NCBI GenBank assembly: GCA_007117275.1 | Contig: SKGV01000071.1 | Span: forward strand, 1-24,388 | From: Methylophaga sp. | Lineage (GTDB): Bacteria > Pseudomonadota > Gammaproteobacteria > Nitrosococcales > Methylophagaceae | Length of the DNA: 24,388 nucleotides | Direction: 5' to 3' | Part shown: positions 17,727-24,388 of the stretch, piece after piece | Layout of the letters: every line of letters begins with the position of its first letter | Position numbering within the stretch: position 1 is the first letter of the stretch | Position numbers and translations under genes: made by a program | Notes under the pieces: model-generated | Databases searched by the model: none | What the model was told of the DNA's origin: nothing | What the model saw: the letters and a program-made list of their open reading frames with translations, nothing else

Positions 17727-17818
17727 GAAGGTGCTTCCTCAGGATATAAAATCTCATCGAAAGGATAGCAGATTGCCATGCTGGTGGATGTTGTTGGTTC
17801 AGCAAAGAGCATGTGTTC

Positions 17819-17993
17819 ATCCGCAGATTACGCAGATGAAAAAAATTGAAAAACAGCGTTGTTTTCGCCGAACCTTGCGAGCTCTGTGAGTCAGATACAA
17901 AAGCCAGTTTGAGAAACTGAAATATCCCATGCGGAGCCAGAAATTCAGCATTCATGGTCCTCGTGACATCAGCTTGACTCATAATCTGCGGAT
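17819..17993. repeat. Inverted-repeat-bounded intergenic segment
   Basis: ATCCGCAGATTA at 17819-17830 is exactly inverted as TAATCTGCGGAT at 17982-17993, bounding 151 bases. The left arm is extended by CGCAGATG, making a tandem GCAGAT motif. The segment lies between the gatA terminator and the acetolactate-synthase-like gene. I recall CGCAGATTACGCAGAT-type sequences as dispersed intergenic repeats in various bacteria but cannot confirm it here. No transposase is present. It could be a miniature mobile element or a remnant; it may also contain the promoter of the downstream minus-strand gene. Confidence 0.4.
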
Positions 17994-18013
17994 AGCTATG
18001 AAGCAGCCAAAAC

Positions 18014-18036
18014 AAAAAAGGGGCCGAAGCCCCTTT
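18014..18036 (-). terminator. Intrinsic terminator of gatCA
   Basis: On the minus strand AAAGGGGC, a TTCG loop and GCCCCTTT form a compact hairpin followed by a run of six T. It lies eight bases beyond the gatA stop, so gatCA ends here and the enzyme gene downstream needs its own promoter. Confidence 0.95.
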
Positions 18037-18043
18037 GAGTGAA

Positions 18044-19498
18044 TCAGGCAAATGCTCTTGGAATCTGTTTGTGCCAGTCGGTGACCTGTTGGTAGCGGTG
18101 GGCAATATTGAGCAGCCGAGCTTCGTCAAAGTAATTGCCGATAATTTGTAAACCGGTCGGCAGTCCTTCTGCAAACCCGGCAGGAATTGACATGCCCGGT
18201 AAGCCAGCCAGATTGGTGCTTATCGTGTAGATGTCAGCGAGGTACATGGCCACCGGATCGTTGGTTTTCTCGCCTAGTCGGAAGGCTGTGGTAGGCGCGG
18301 TTGGCCCCATGATGACATCCACCTCTTGAAACGCTCGCTGGAAATCATTACTAATCAGACGGCGACATTGCTGTGCTTTTAAGTAGTAGGCGTCGTAGTA
18401 GCCTGCCGATAAGACATAAGTGCCAATCATGATGCGACGTTTGACTTCAGCACCAAAACCCTCAGAGCGTGAACGCTGATAGAGATCTAAAAGATCTGTT
18501 GGGTTTTCGGCGCGATGGCCGAAACGAACGCCATCCATGCGGGACAGGTTTGATGAGCACTCTGCGGGTGCAACTACGTAGTAGGTGGACACCGCCAAGT
18601 GGCTATTGGGAAGGCTGATTTGCTTAATGGACGCGCCAAGTTTTTCAAAGGCTCTAATCGCTGTTTCAACGTTCGCCGCAACCTGAGGATCTAAGCCCTC
18701 GCCAAAAAATTCTTTGGGCAAACCAATGCGCAAACCCTCGAGTGAATTATTCAGCGTGGCAGTGTAATCAGGCACTTCACGATCGACACTGGTCGAGTCA
18801 CGCTCATCAAACCCTGACATAACGTTCATCATCAATGCGGCATCTTCGGCATTTGCGGCCATTGGGCCTGCCTGATCAAGACTTGAAGCGAAGGCAATCA
18901 TGCCGTAGCGGGAGATTCGACCATAGGTGGGCTTCAAGCCGGTCAAGTTACATAGTGATGAAGGTTGGCGAATAGAGCCTCCAGTATCAGTGCCTGTCGC
19001 AATCGGGGTCAGACGTGCTGCTACCGCCGCTGCAGAACCACCAGAAGATCCACCAGGGACACGATCAGTATCCCAGGGGTTTTTTACCGGCCCGTAGAAA
19101 CTGGTTTCGTTGGATGAGCCCATGGCGAACTCGTCCATATTGGTTTTACCGAGCATGACCATACCGCTGGCGGCAATTTTTTCGACCACAGTGGCATCAT
19201 AAGGCGCAACAAAGCGGTCAAGCATCTTTGATGCGCAGCTGGTGCGGACGCCCTTGGTGCAAAAAATGTCTTTATGCGCCATCGGGATGCCAGTTAGTTT
19301 GCCTGCAGTTTTGTTTTCAAATTGTTTGTCAGCCGCTGCCGCCTGTGCCAATGCACTGACTTCGCAAACGCTGATGAAGGCATTCAGTTGGGTGTTGTGG
19401 GTGTTGATACGGTCCAGAAAGTGACGAGTCAGCTCAACACTGGTGGTCTCGCCTTTGTGTAACAGTTCAGATAATTCAGTAAGCGTCTTGTTTTGCAT
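18044..19498 (-). CDS. gatA: Asp-tRNA(Asn)/Glu-tRNA(Gln) amidotransferase subunit A
   Basis: GatA is the amidase subunit that frees ammonia from glutamine for the conversion of Glu-tRNA(Gln) or Asp-tRNA(Asn). It has 484 residues, normal length. The Ser-cisSer-Lys centre is visible: the Lys in GIPMAHKDIFCTKG (about 70-83) and the Ser-rich GGSSGGSAAAVAA (about 148-160) with DTGGSIRQPSSLCNLTGLKPTYGR after it. The C-terminal MGPTAPTTAFRLGE and GLPTGLQIIGNYFDE are typical. It starts 14 bases after the gatC stop. gatB, normally the next gene, is absent; a terminator closes the unit. The complex needs GatB to transfer ammonia, so gatB is presumably elsewhere. Confidence 0.97.
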   Translation of the reverse strand: MQNKTLTELSELLHKGETTSVELTRHFLDRINTHNTQLNAFISVCEVSALAQAAAADKQFENKTAGKLTGIPMAHKDIFCTKGVRTSCASKMLDRFVAPYDATVVEKIAASGMVMLGKTNMDEFAMGSSNETSFYGPVKNPWDTDRVPGGSSGGSAAAVAARLTPIATGTDTGGSIRQPSSLCNLTGLKPTYGRISRYGMIAFASSLDQAGPMAANAEDAALMMNVMSGFDERDSTSVDREVPDYTATLNNSLEGLRIGLPKEFFGEGLDPQVAANVETAIRAFEKLGASIKQISLPNSHLAVSTYYVVAPAECSSNLSRMDGVRFGHRAENPTDLLDLYQRSRSEGFGAEVKRRIMIGTYVLSAGYYDAYYLKAQQCRRLISNDFQRAFQEVDVIMGPTAPTTAFRLGEKTNDPVAMYLADIYTISTNLAGLPGMSIPAGFAEGLPTGLQIIGNYFDEARLLNIAHRYQQVTDWHKQIPRAFA

Positions 19499-19512
19499 GT
19501 CGGGACCTGTTG

Positions 19513-19800
19513 TTATTCAATGACTTTGGGGACCAGATAAACACCAGCTTCTGTCTCTGGTGCGATGGATTGAAACAGTACTCGCTGGTCTTGCTCAGTG
19601 ACGACATCAGGGCGCAGCCGCTGATGAGCATCCAGTGGGTGTGCCATCGGGCTGACCTCAGCCGTATCAGTCGCACTCATCTGCTCAACCAGCTGAAAAA
19701 TATTGTTGAGGTCATGGGCATAGTCGGCTGTGTCAGCGTCATCTATAGTCAACCGTGCAAGGTGGGCAATTTTCTCTACGTCGCTTTTATCTAGATTCAT
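19513..19800 (-). CDS. gatC: Asp-tRNA(Asn)/Glu-tRNA(Gln) amidotransferase subunit C
   Basis: This 95-residue protein begins MNLDKSDVEKIAHLARLTID and contains DLNNIFQLVEQM, then HPLDAHQRLRPDVVTE and APETEAGVYLVPKVIE, the standard GatC pattern. GatC belts GatA and GatB together. It is the first gene of gatCA, divergent from mreB across 132 bases. The ribosome site before its ATG is weak. The minus strand there reads CATCACCTCC, which resembles the 16S 3' tail itself, because the strong Shine-Dalgarno lies on the opposite strand. Confidence 0.95.
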   Translation of the reverse strand: MNLDKSDVEKIAHLARLTIDDADTADYAHDLNNIFQLVEQMSATDTAEVSPMAHPLDAHQRLRPDVVTEQDQRVLFQSIAPETEAGVYLVPKVIE

Positions 19801-19817
19801 TGATAGTCCCGGAGGTG

Positions 19818-19940
19818 ATGTTGGTAAAACATTTGTGCAAAAGTCTGCAGTTTAAATCATTCGTCGCTTGCCCAACAGACCAGAGCATTGTTAAAGTACG
19901 CATTTTACCCCTATCAGTGTGTGGTCTTCTCAATGTTTGA
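19818..19940 (+). CDS. Possible 40-codon leader reading frame overlapping mreB
   Basis: The plus strand carries GGAGGTGAT (19811-19819), a nearly complete match to the anti-Shine-Dalgarno complement. A frame beginning at the ATG at 19818 or the TTG at 19821 runs without a stop to TGA at 19938-19940. It therefore overlaps the first codons of mreB (ATG at 19933). The ATG at 19818 sits within the Shine-Dalgarno match and the TTG is also too close, so neither start has ideal spacing. The product resembles no protein I know. The interest is regulatory: mreB has no Shine-Dalgarno of its own, so terminating ribosomes might reinitiate there. It could equally be chance. Confidence 0.25.
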   Translation: MLVKHLCKSLQFKSFVACPTDQSIVKVRILPLSVCGLLNV

Positions 19941-20979
19941 ACGCTTACGTGGAATATTTTCCAATGACTTGTCCATTGATCTTGGTACGGCGAACACGCT
20001 GATTTATGTTCGAGGCCGTGGCATCGTGCTGGATGAGCCCTCAGTGGTCGCAATTCGCCAAGAAAGGGGGGCCGGCGGACCGCGCTCAATCGCTGCTGTC
20101 GGCGTTGAGGCAAAAAGAATGTTGGGTAGAACGCCCGGAAATATCACGGCAATCAGGCCGATGAAAGATGGGGTGATTGCTGACTTCACGGTCACTGAAA
20201 AAATGTTGCAACACTTTATTCGCAAAGTTCACGAGGGGCGTTTTCTTAAGCCCAGCCCGCGAGTTTTGGTGTGCGTGCCTTGTGGATCCACACAAGTTGA
20301 ACGTCGTGCCATCCGAGAGTCTGCTGCGGGTGCAGGGGCACGCGATGTCTTTCTGATCGAAGAGCCTATGGCTGCAGCGATTGGTGCTGGCATGCCTGTA
20401 GAGGATGCGAGTGGCTCCATGGTGCTGGACATCGGCGGCGGCACCACCGAAGTAGCAATTATATCGCTCAACGGTATCGTTTATTCAGCATCAGTTCGTA
20501 TTGGAGGCGATGTGTTTGATGAAGCGATTGTTAATTATGTTCGTCGTAATTACGGCACGCTGATTGGCGAAGCCACTGCGGAGAGGATCAAAAAAGAAAT
20601 TGGTTCAGCCTATCCGGGTAACGAAGTTCGAGAAATGGAAGTGCGTGGCCGTAATTTGGCTGAGGGTATTCCGCGTAGCTTTACGTTGAACAGTAACGAA
20701 ATTCTCGAAGCTCTGCAGGACCCGCTGACGGGGATTGTTGCTGCCGTGAAAACGGCTCTCGAACAAACGCCACCTGAGTTGGGTGCGGATGTCGCGGAAC
20801 GAGGTATTGTGCTGACTGGAGGTGGTGCTTTGTTACGTGATCTTGACCGTCTACTGCTTGAAGAAACCGGTTTGCCGGCGATTGTTGCTGAAGATCCACT
20901 CACATGTGTCGCGCGCGGTGGTGGCCGGGCGCTCGAGTTGATTGACGAGCGTGGCACGGACGTTTTCGCTTTCGAGTAA
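19933..20979 (+). CDS. mreB: Rod-shape determining protein MreB (bacterial actin)
   Basis: MreB is an actin-like ATPase whose membrane-bound filaments direct lateral wall synthesis. It has 348 residues and begins MFERLRGIFSNDLSIDLGTANTLIYV. A longer in-frame start at 19888 is rejected because family proteins begin with this amphipathic, membrane-binding N terminus. Visible motifs are phosphate-1 DLGTANT (16-22), RPMKDGVIADFTVTEKMLQHF, the phosphate-2 MVLDIGGGTTEVAIISL, and the adenosine motif GIVLTGGGALLRDLDRLL. No Shine-Dalgarno is seen in the 20 bases before the ATG, and a short frame overlaps the start. mreC follows after 124 bases. An A6GCT6 palindrome overlaps the stop codon. Confidence 0.98.
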   Translation: MFERLRGIFSNDLSIDLGTANTLIYVRGRGIVLDEPSVVAIRQERGAGGPRSIAAVGVEAKRMLGRTPGNITAIRPMKDGVIADFTVTEKMLQHFIRKVHEGRFLKPSPRVLVCVPCGSTQVERRAIRESAAGAGARDVFLIEEPMAAAIGAGMPVEDASGSMVLDIGGGTTEVAIISLNGIVYSASVRIGGDVFDEAIVNYVRRNYGTLIGEATAERIKKEIGSAYPGNEVREMEVRGRNLAEGIPRSFTLNSNEILEALQDPLTGIVAAVKTALEQTPPELGADVAERGIVLTGGGALLRDLDRLLLEETGLPAIVAEDPLTCVARGGGRALELIDERGTDVFAFE

Positions 20980-21103
20980 AAAAGCTTTTTTGGGTGGCCC
21001 TTTACCGGCATGTACTTACCTTGTGGTGGTGCGTTGCTGATGAAAATGAAAGTCAAGCAGTCCCCTAATATAGATTGGGCCGTTTTAGTCATGGAACACA
21101 GCC

Positions 21104-22009
21104 ATTAAACCGTTATTCGCCCAATCACCCTCACTTAGCACCCGTATGTTTCTCGCGGTCGTTGCCTCCCTCACGCTGTACATTATGGATGCTCGGCTTG
21201 ACTACTTTGCACAGGTCAGAAGCTTAATTTCCTCAGCGGTCTATCCGGTTCAGGTCGCTGCGGGCTTACCAGCGGATTTTGCAACATGGCTGTCGAGGTC
21301 TTTTCAGGGCCGCGACCAATTACAGGAACGAATTCGGGTGCTTGAAGCGAGTCAACAGCTCATGAGTGCCAGGTTACAGCGTTTACAGGCGCTTGAGCGG
21401 GAAAATCTCCGCTTGCGGGAATTGTTGGGGTCGTCATTTCGACTGCAAGAGCGCATTCAAATTGTACAATTGCTGGCAGTAGATTCTGATCCATTCTCTC
21501 AGCAAGTTGTCCTAGACAAAGGCCAACGCTTTGGTGTTTATGTCGGTCAGCCAGTACTGGACGCCCATGGTGTGATGGGGCAGGTATCAGAAGTCAACTT
21601 GTTTTCCAGTCGGGTCGTTTTAGTAACGGATCCAAACCACAGTATTCCGGTTCAGATAAATCGCAATGGATTACGTGGAGTGGTGTTTGGTCGAGGGCCG
21701 AGTCAGCAATTGAAAATGGATTACATGCCTCATAATGCAGATGTCAGAGTCGGTGATTTGGTGGTCACATCGGGGTTGGGTGGCATCTTTCCTGCGGGAT
21801 ATCCAGTGGGTGTTGTGACCGAAGTAAATCTTCCCACTGGCAAAGCTTTTGCTGACATTGCCATTAGCCCAGCCGCTCACCTGGGCACTACTCGTGAGGT
21901 CATGCTGGTTTTGCCGGGAGAAACAATTGACTTTGACTTGCCTGAACCGTCGGTCCAAATGCCAGATTTCCTTGGCATTGAAGAGATCGAGGCCGGAGGC
22001 GTTCAGTAA
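21104..22009 (+). CDS. mreC: Rod-shape determining protein MreC, probable ATT start
   Basis: MreC is a bitopic membrane protein linking MreB to PBP2/RodA. From the ATT at 21104 it has 301 residues: a short cytoplasmic tail, one membrane helix (about 15-29), a coiled coil (about 63-100, RDQLQERIRVLEASQQL onward) and the beta-barrel domain with VSEVNLFSSRVVLVTDPNHSIPVQ and GDLVVTSGLGGIFPAGYPVG. The first ATG, at 21146, begins right at the membrane helix and lacks a Shine-Dalgarno. In-frame codons before it read KPLFAQSPSLSTR, matching the conserved MKPxFxxGPSLxxR tail of gammaproteobacterial MreC. The only possible initiator in the Met position is ATT, with GGA 8 bases upstream. An in-frame TAG lies just before. 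The stop overlaps the mreD start by one base. Confidence 0.9.
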   Translation: MKPLFAQSPSLSTRMFLAVVASLTLYIMDARLDYFAQVRSLISSAVYPVQVAAGLPADFATWLSRSFQGRDQLQERIRVLEASQQLMSARLQRLQALERENLRLRELLGSSFRLQERIQIVQLLAVDSDPFSQQVVLDKGQRFGVYVGQPVLDAHGVMGQVSEVNLFSSRVVLVTDPNHSIPVQINRNGLRGVVFGRGPSQQLKMDYMPHNADVRVGDLVVTSGLGGIFPAGYPVGVVTEVNLPTGKAFADIAISPAAHLGTTREVMLVLPGETIDFDLPEPSVQMPDFLGIEEIEAGGVQ

Positions 22010-22485
22010 TGGCAACAACGTCAGGTAGAAATGTCAGTGTCATCTGGTTCAGTATACTGCTGGCGGTGATTTTGATGATAATTCCATTGCCTGACATCTT
22101 GCGATTTGCAAGGCCCGAGTGGTTGGGGATGTGTCTGATATACTGGGCCATGGCTTTACCACAGCGAGTGAGTATTGGTGTTGCCTGGTTTGTGGGTATC
22201 TTGATGGATGCATTAAGTGGCACTCCCCTCGGTGTGCATGCGTTTGCCTATGCACTGATTGTATTTTTAGTTGCCCGCTTTCATTTGCAGCTCAGGCAAT
22301 ATCCGCTTTGGCAACAAGCTTTGACGATTCTGTCACTGGTGTTGATCGTGCAGTTGGTCTTACTGTTGTCGTCATCTTTGGCTCATCAATGGAATGTCTG
22401 GCTGCCTGCAGTGACCAGCACACTTGTCTGGCCACTGGTCTATGCACTTTTGCGTAAAACTCGCCGTACTTTTCACGTGAGCTGA
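22009..22485 (+). CDS. mreD: Rod-shape determining protein MreD
   Basis: MreD is a small integral membrane partner of MreC in the elongasome. It has 158 residues and about five hydrophobic segments. Family features are SILLAVILMIIPLPDILRFARPEW near the N terminus, then LIYWAMALPQRVSIGVAWFVGILMDALSGTPLGVHAFAYALIVFLVARFH, in which the FVGILMD-GTPLG-HA pattern is typical. The ATG shares its A with the mreC stop codon (TAATG), a standard coupling arrangement. mrdA starts 7 bases after its stop. Confidence 0.96.
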   Translation: MATTSGRNVSVIWFSILLAVILMIIPLPDILRFARPEWLGMCLIYWAMALPQRVSIGVAWFVGILMDALSGTPLGVHAFAYALIVFLVARFHLQLRQYPLWQQALTILSLVLIVQLVLLLSSSLAHQWNVWLPAVTSTLVWPLVYALLRKTRRTFHVS

Positions 22486-22492
22486 GGCTACA

Positions 22493-24373
22493 ATGACGCC
22501 TTGGCAAACGTTCAAAGATCATGTCTCTGAATATCGTCTTATCAACAACAGGTTGGTATTTGCTGGAATCTTTTCTGCCGTGTTGTTCAGCGCGGTCATG
22601 CTGCGTCTTGTCATCTTGCAAGTTTATGAACATGAGCACTTCGAAGCACTCTCTGATCGTAACCGGATCTCAATCGAGCCATTGCCGCCGCAACGCGGTC
22701 TGATTTTTGACCGCAGTGGCGTCATTCTCGCGGAAAATGTGCCTACCTTCAGTTTGGAAGTCGTACCGGAAAAAGTGGTCGACATGGAGGCTACACTCGC
22801 GCTGCTAACCACATTACTCAGTCTAACAGAAGAAGATATCAACCGTTTCCGCGAACGACTTCTGCAACATCGGCGCTTCGATGGGGTAACACTTCGTTTA
22901 CGCTTGACTGAGGAGGAAGTCGCGCGATTTGCAGTTCATCGCCATCGTTTGCCCGGTGTTGATGTTGTCGGGCGATTGGTTCGACATTATCCACATGGAC
23001 ATCTTTTTGCCCATTCGGTCGGCTATGTGGGGCGAATCAATGACCGCGAAATGCAGCTCATTAATCGTCAAAATTATCGGGGCACGCTTCACATCGGTAA
23101 GACAGGTATAGAAAAGCAATACGAGGACTTACTGCACGGCACCGTCGGCTATCGGCATGTGGAAACCAATGTGCAGGGACGAATAGTCAGAGAATTACAA
23201 AGTGTGCCAGCAGGGGCTGGCCATGATCTCTATTTGAATATGGATATCAATCTGCAACGGACAGCGGCAGAAGCTTTGGGTGAATACAATGGCGCTGTTG
23301 TGGTGATGGACCCACGTAATGGTGGCATTTTGGCGTTGGTCAGCAAACCAGACTTTGACCCAAATCTTTTTATATCAGGCATTAGTAATCAGGAGTATGC
23401 AGAACTGCGAGATTCTATCGACCGGCCCCTCTACGACCGTGCACTGAGGGGCCGTTACCCACCGGGATCAACGCTCAAGCCTTTTGTTGGATTGGCGGGT
23501 CTTGAAATGGGTGTTGTCAATGAACGTACTCGGACCTTTTGTCCGGGTTGGTATTCTCTGCCTGGGCATACGCATCGTTTTCGCTGCTGGCGACATCAGG
23601 GCCATGGGACCATGAATTTTTCCAGTGCAATGGCACAGTCTTGTGATATCTATTACTACGATTTGGCCAATAATCTAGGCATTGACCGCCTGCATCAGTT
23701 TTTGGATCTATTTCGCTTTGGCCAGAGAACGGGTATTGATATCCCTGGAGAAAATGCAGGTTTATCGCCATCGAGGGAGTGGAAGCGTGCCTTTCATAAT
23801 GAAGCCTGGTATCCCGGTGAAACACTGATTTCAGGTATCGGGCAAGGCTTTAATCAAATGACGCCCATACAACTGGCGCACGCCACCGCAATACTGGCGA
23901 TGCGGGGCTCGGGTATGACGCCCCAGGTATTGCGAGCCAGCCGGGTACCCGCTGATGAACGTTTGCAGTTAAGAGCCGCATTGCCCGAAGAGCCTGTGCC
24001 AGTGCTCTCAAGCCGTCACTGGGAAGCGACTATCGAGTCGATGATTGAATCTGTTCACGGAGAGCGAGGAACAGCCCGTCAAATTAGCCTGGATCTGCCA
24101 TTTGAAATTGCTGGAAAAACCGGCACAGCGCAAGTGTTCAGCCTTGGGCAAGATGAGAAGTATGATGCGGACAGCCTAGATAAACGATTACACAATCATG
24201 CGCTTTTTGTGGCCTTTGCACCGGCAGATAACCCGGAAATTGCCATTGCAATTATCGTTGAGCATGGAGGTAGTGGTAGTTCAGTCGCTGCACCCATCGC
24301 ACGAAAACTGATTGATGTTCATTTTGGCTTGCAAAAAGAACCAGAGATAGAAATCGATGCTATTGACGAGTGA
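22493..24373 (+). CDS. mrdA: Peptidoglycan D,D-transpeptidase PBP2
   Basis: PBP2 cross-links lateral-wall peptidoglycan with RodA and is the target of mecillinam in E. coli. The protein has 626 residues. A membrane helix lies at about 22-43, then a pedestal domain with PPQRGLIFDRSGVILAENVP (about 65-84) and GKTGIEKQYEDLLHG. The transpeptidase domain follows with the active Ser326 in STLK (326-329), SCD at 383-385 in place of SxN as is usual for PBP2, and KTG at 542-544. It is complete within the window and ends about 15 bases before its edge. As the fourth gene of mreBCD-mrdA it should be co-transcribed, and rodA is the expected next gene. Confidence 0.97.
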   Translation: MTPWQTFKDHVSEYRLINNRLVFAGIFSAVLFSAVMLRLVILQVYEHEHFEALSDRNRISIEPLPPQRGLIFDRSGVILAENVPTFSLEVVPEKVVDMEATLALLTTLLSLTEEDINRFRERLLQHRRFDGVTLRLRLTEEEVARFAVHRHRLPGVDVVGRLVRHYPHGHLFAHSVGYVGRINDREMQLINRQNYRGTLHIGKTGIEKQYEDLLHGTVGYRHVETNVQGRIVRELQSVPAGAGHDLYLNMDINLQRTAAEALGEYNGAVVVMDPRNGGILALVSKPDFDPNLFISGISNQEYAELRDSIDRPLYDRALRGRYPPGSTLKPFVGLAGLEMGVVNERTRTFCPGWYSLPGHTHRFRCWRHQGHGTMNFSSAMAQSCDIYYYDLANNLGIDRLHQFLDLFRFGQRTGIDIPGENAGLSPSREWKRAFHNEAWYPGETLISGIGQGFNQMTPIQLAHATAILAMRGSGMTPQVLRASRVPADERLQLRAALPEEPVPVLSSRHWEATIESMIESVHGERGTARQISLDLPFEIAGKTGTAQVFSLGQDEKYDADSLDKRLHNHALFVAFAPADNPEIAIAIIVEHGGSGSSVAAPIARKLIDVHFGLQKEPEIEIDAIDE

Positions 24374-24388
24374 ATCCCAACGACGACC

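Noticed and set aside
20978..20991. A6GCT6 palindrome at the mreB stop as a terminator
   Set aside because: The stem is nearly all A-T and the sequence after it is G-rich; mreC and the rest of the operon follow, so it is unlikely to stop transcription fully.
20610..21092. 160-codon minus-strand frame opposite mreB
   Set aside because: It is a shadow of the mreB coding sequence with Ser/Arg/Pro-rich composition and no family resemblance.

Overview
The window is 24.4 kb of densely coded chromosome from a Gram-negative bacterium, almost certainly a gammaproteobacterium. The pointers are the mreB-mreC-mreD-mrdA order, an RluD whose catalytic Asp falls at residue 139, an EF-G of the second (FusA2-like) class, and c-type cytochromes. 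GC content looks close to 50%. A Methylophaga/Thiotrichales-like host would fit but cannot be proved from this sequence. I see no insertion sequence, prophage, CRISPR array, tRNA or rRNA.

Layout. (a) 1-4510, plus strand: the end of a complex I operon, nuoL (5' end cut by the window), nuoM, nuoN and a small DUF2818 membrane protein. (b) 4677-6773, plus: a stand-alone EF-G gene closed by a strong symmetrical terminator. (c) 9557-6868, minus: rluD, a c-type cytochrome and a ChrA-type chromate transporter, the last two sharing an ATGA overlap. (d) 9637-9927, plus: a tiny secreted c553/FccA-like cytochrome divergent from rluD. (e) 14687-9942, minus: a five-gene chain with every junction overlapping: ABC ATPase, ABC-2 permease, GldG-like protein, DUF4340 protein and mutM. 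(f) 14688-15053: a stretch with no gene apart from the rpmBG terminator. (g) 15457-15054, minus: rpmB-rpmG. (h) 17726-15578, minus: an acetolactate-synthase-like ThDP enzyme and a TlpA-like redoxin. (i) 19800-18044, minus: gatC-gatA without gatB, ended by a TTCG-loop terminator. (j) 19933-24373, plus: mreBCD-mrdA, the rod-shape/elongasome operon, probably continuing to rodA outside the window.

How it works together. Most of the window is housekeeping: respiration (nuo), translation (EF-G, RluD, L28, L33, GatCA), DNA repair (MutM) and cell-wall elongation (Mre/PBP2). The less ordinary parts are the GldAFG/DUF4340 ABC module fused into one coupled operon with mutM, two small c-type cytochromes without obvious redox partners, the ThDP-enzyme/redoxin pair, and several expression oddities. 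The clearest oddity is that mreC appears to start at an ATT codon. Another is that mreB lacks a Shine-Dalgarno and is overlapped by a short leader reading frame that has a near-perfect one. I found no convincing wholly new system; the GldG-type ABC cluster is the most system-like part whose function is unknown.
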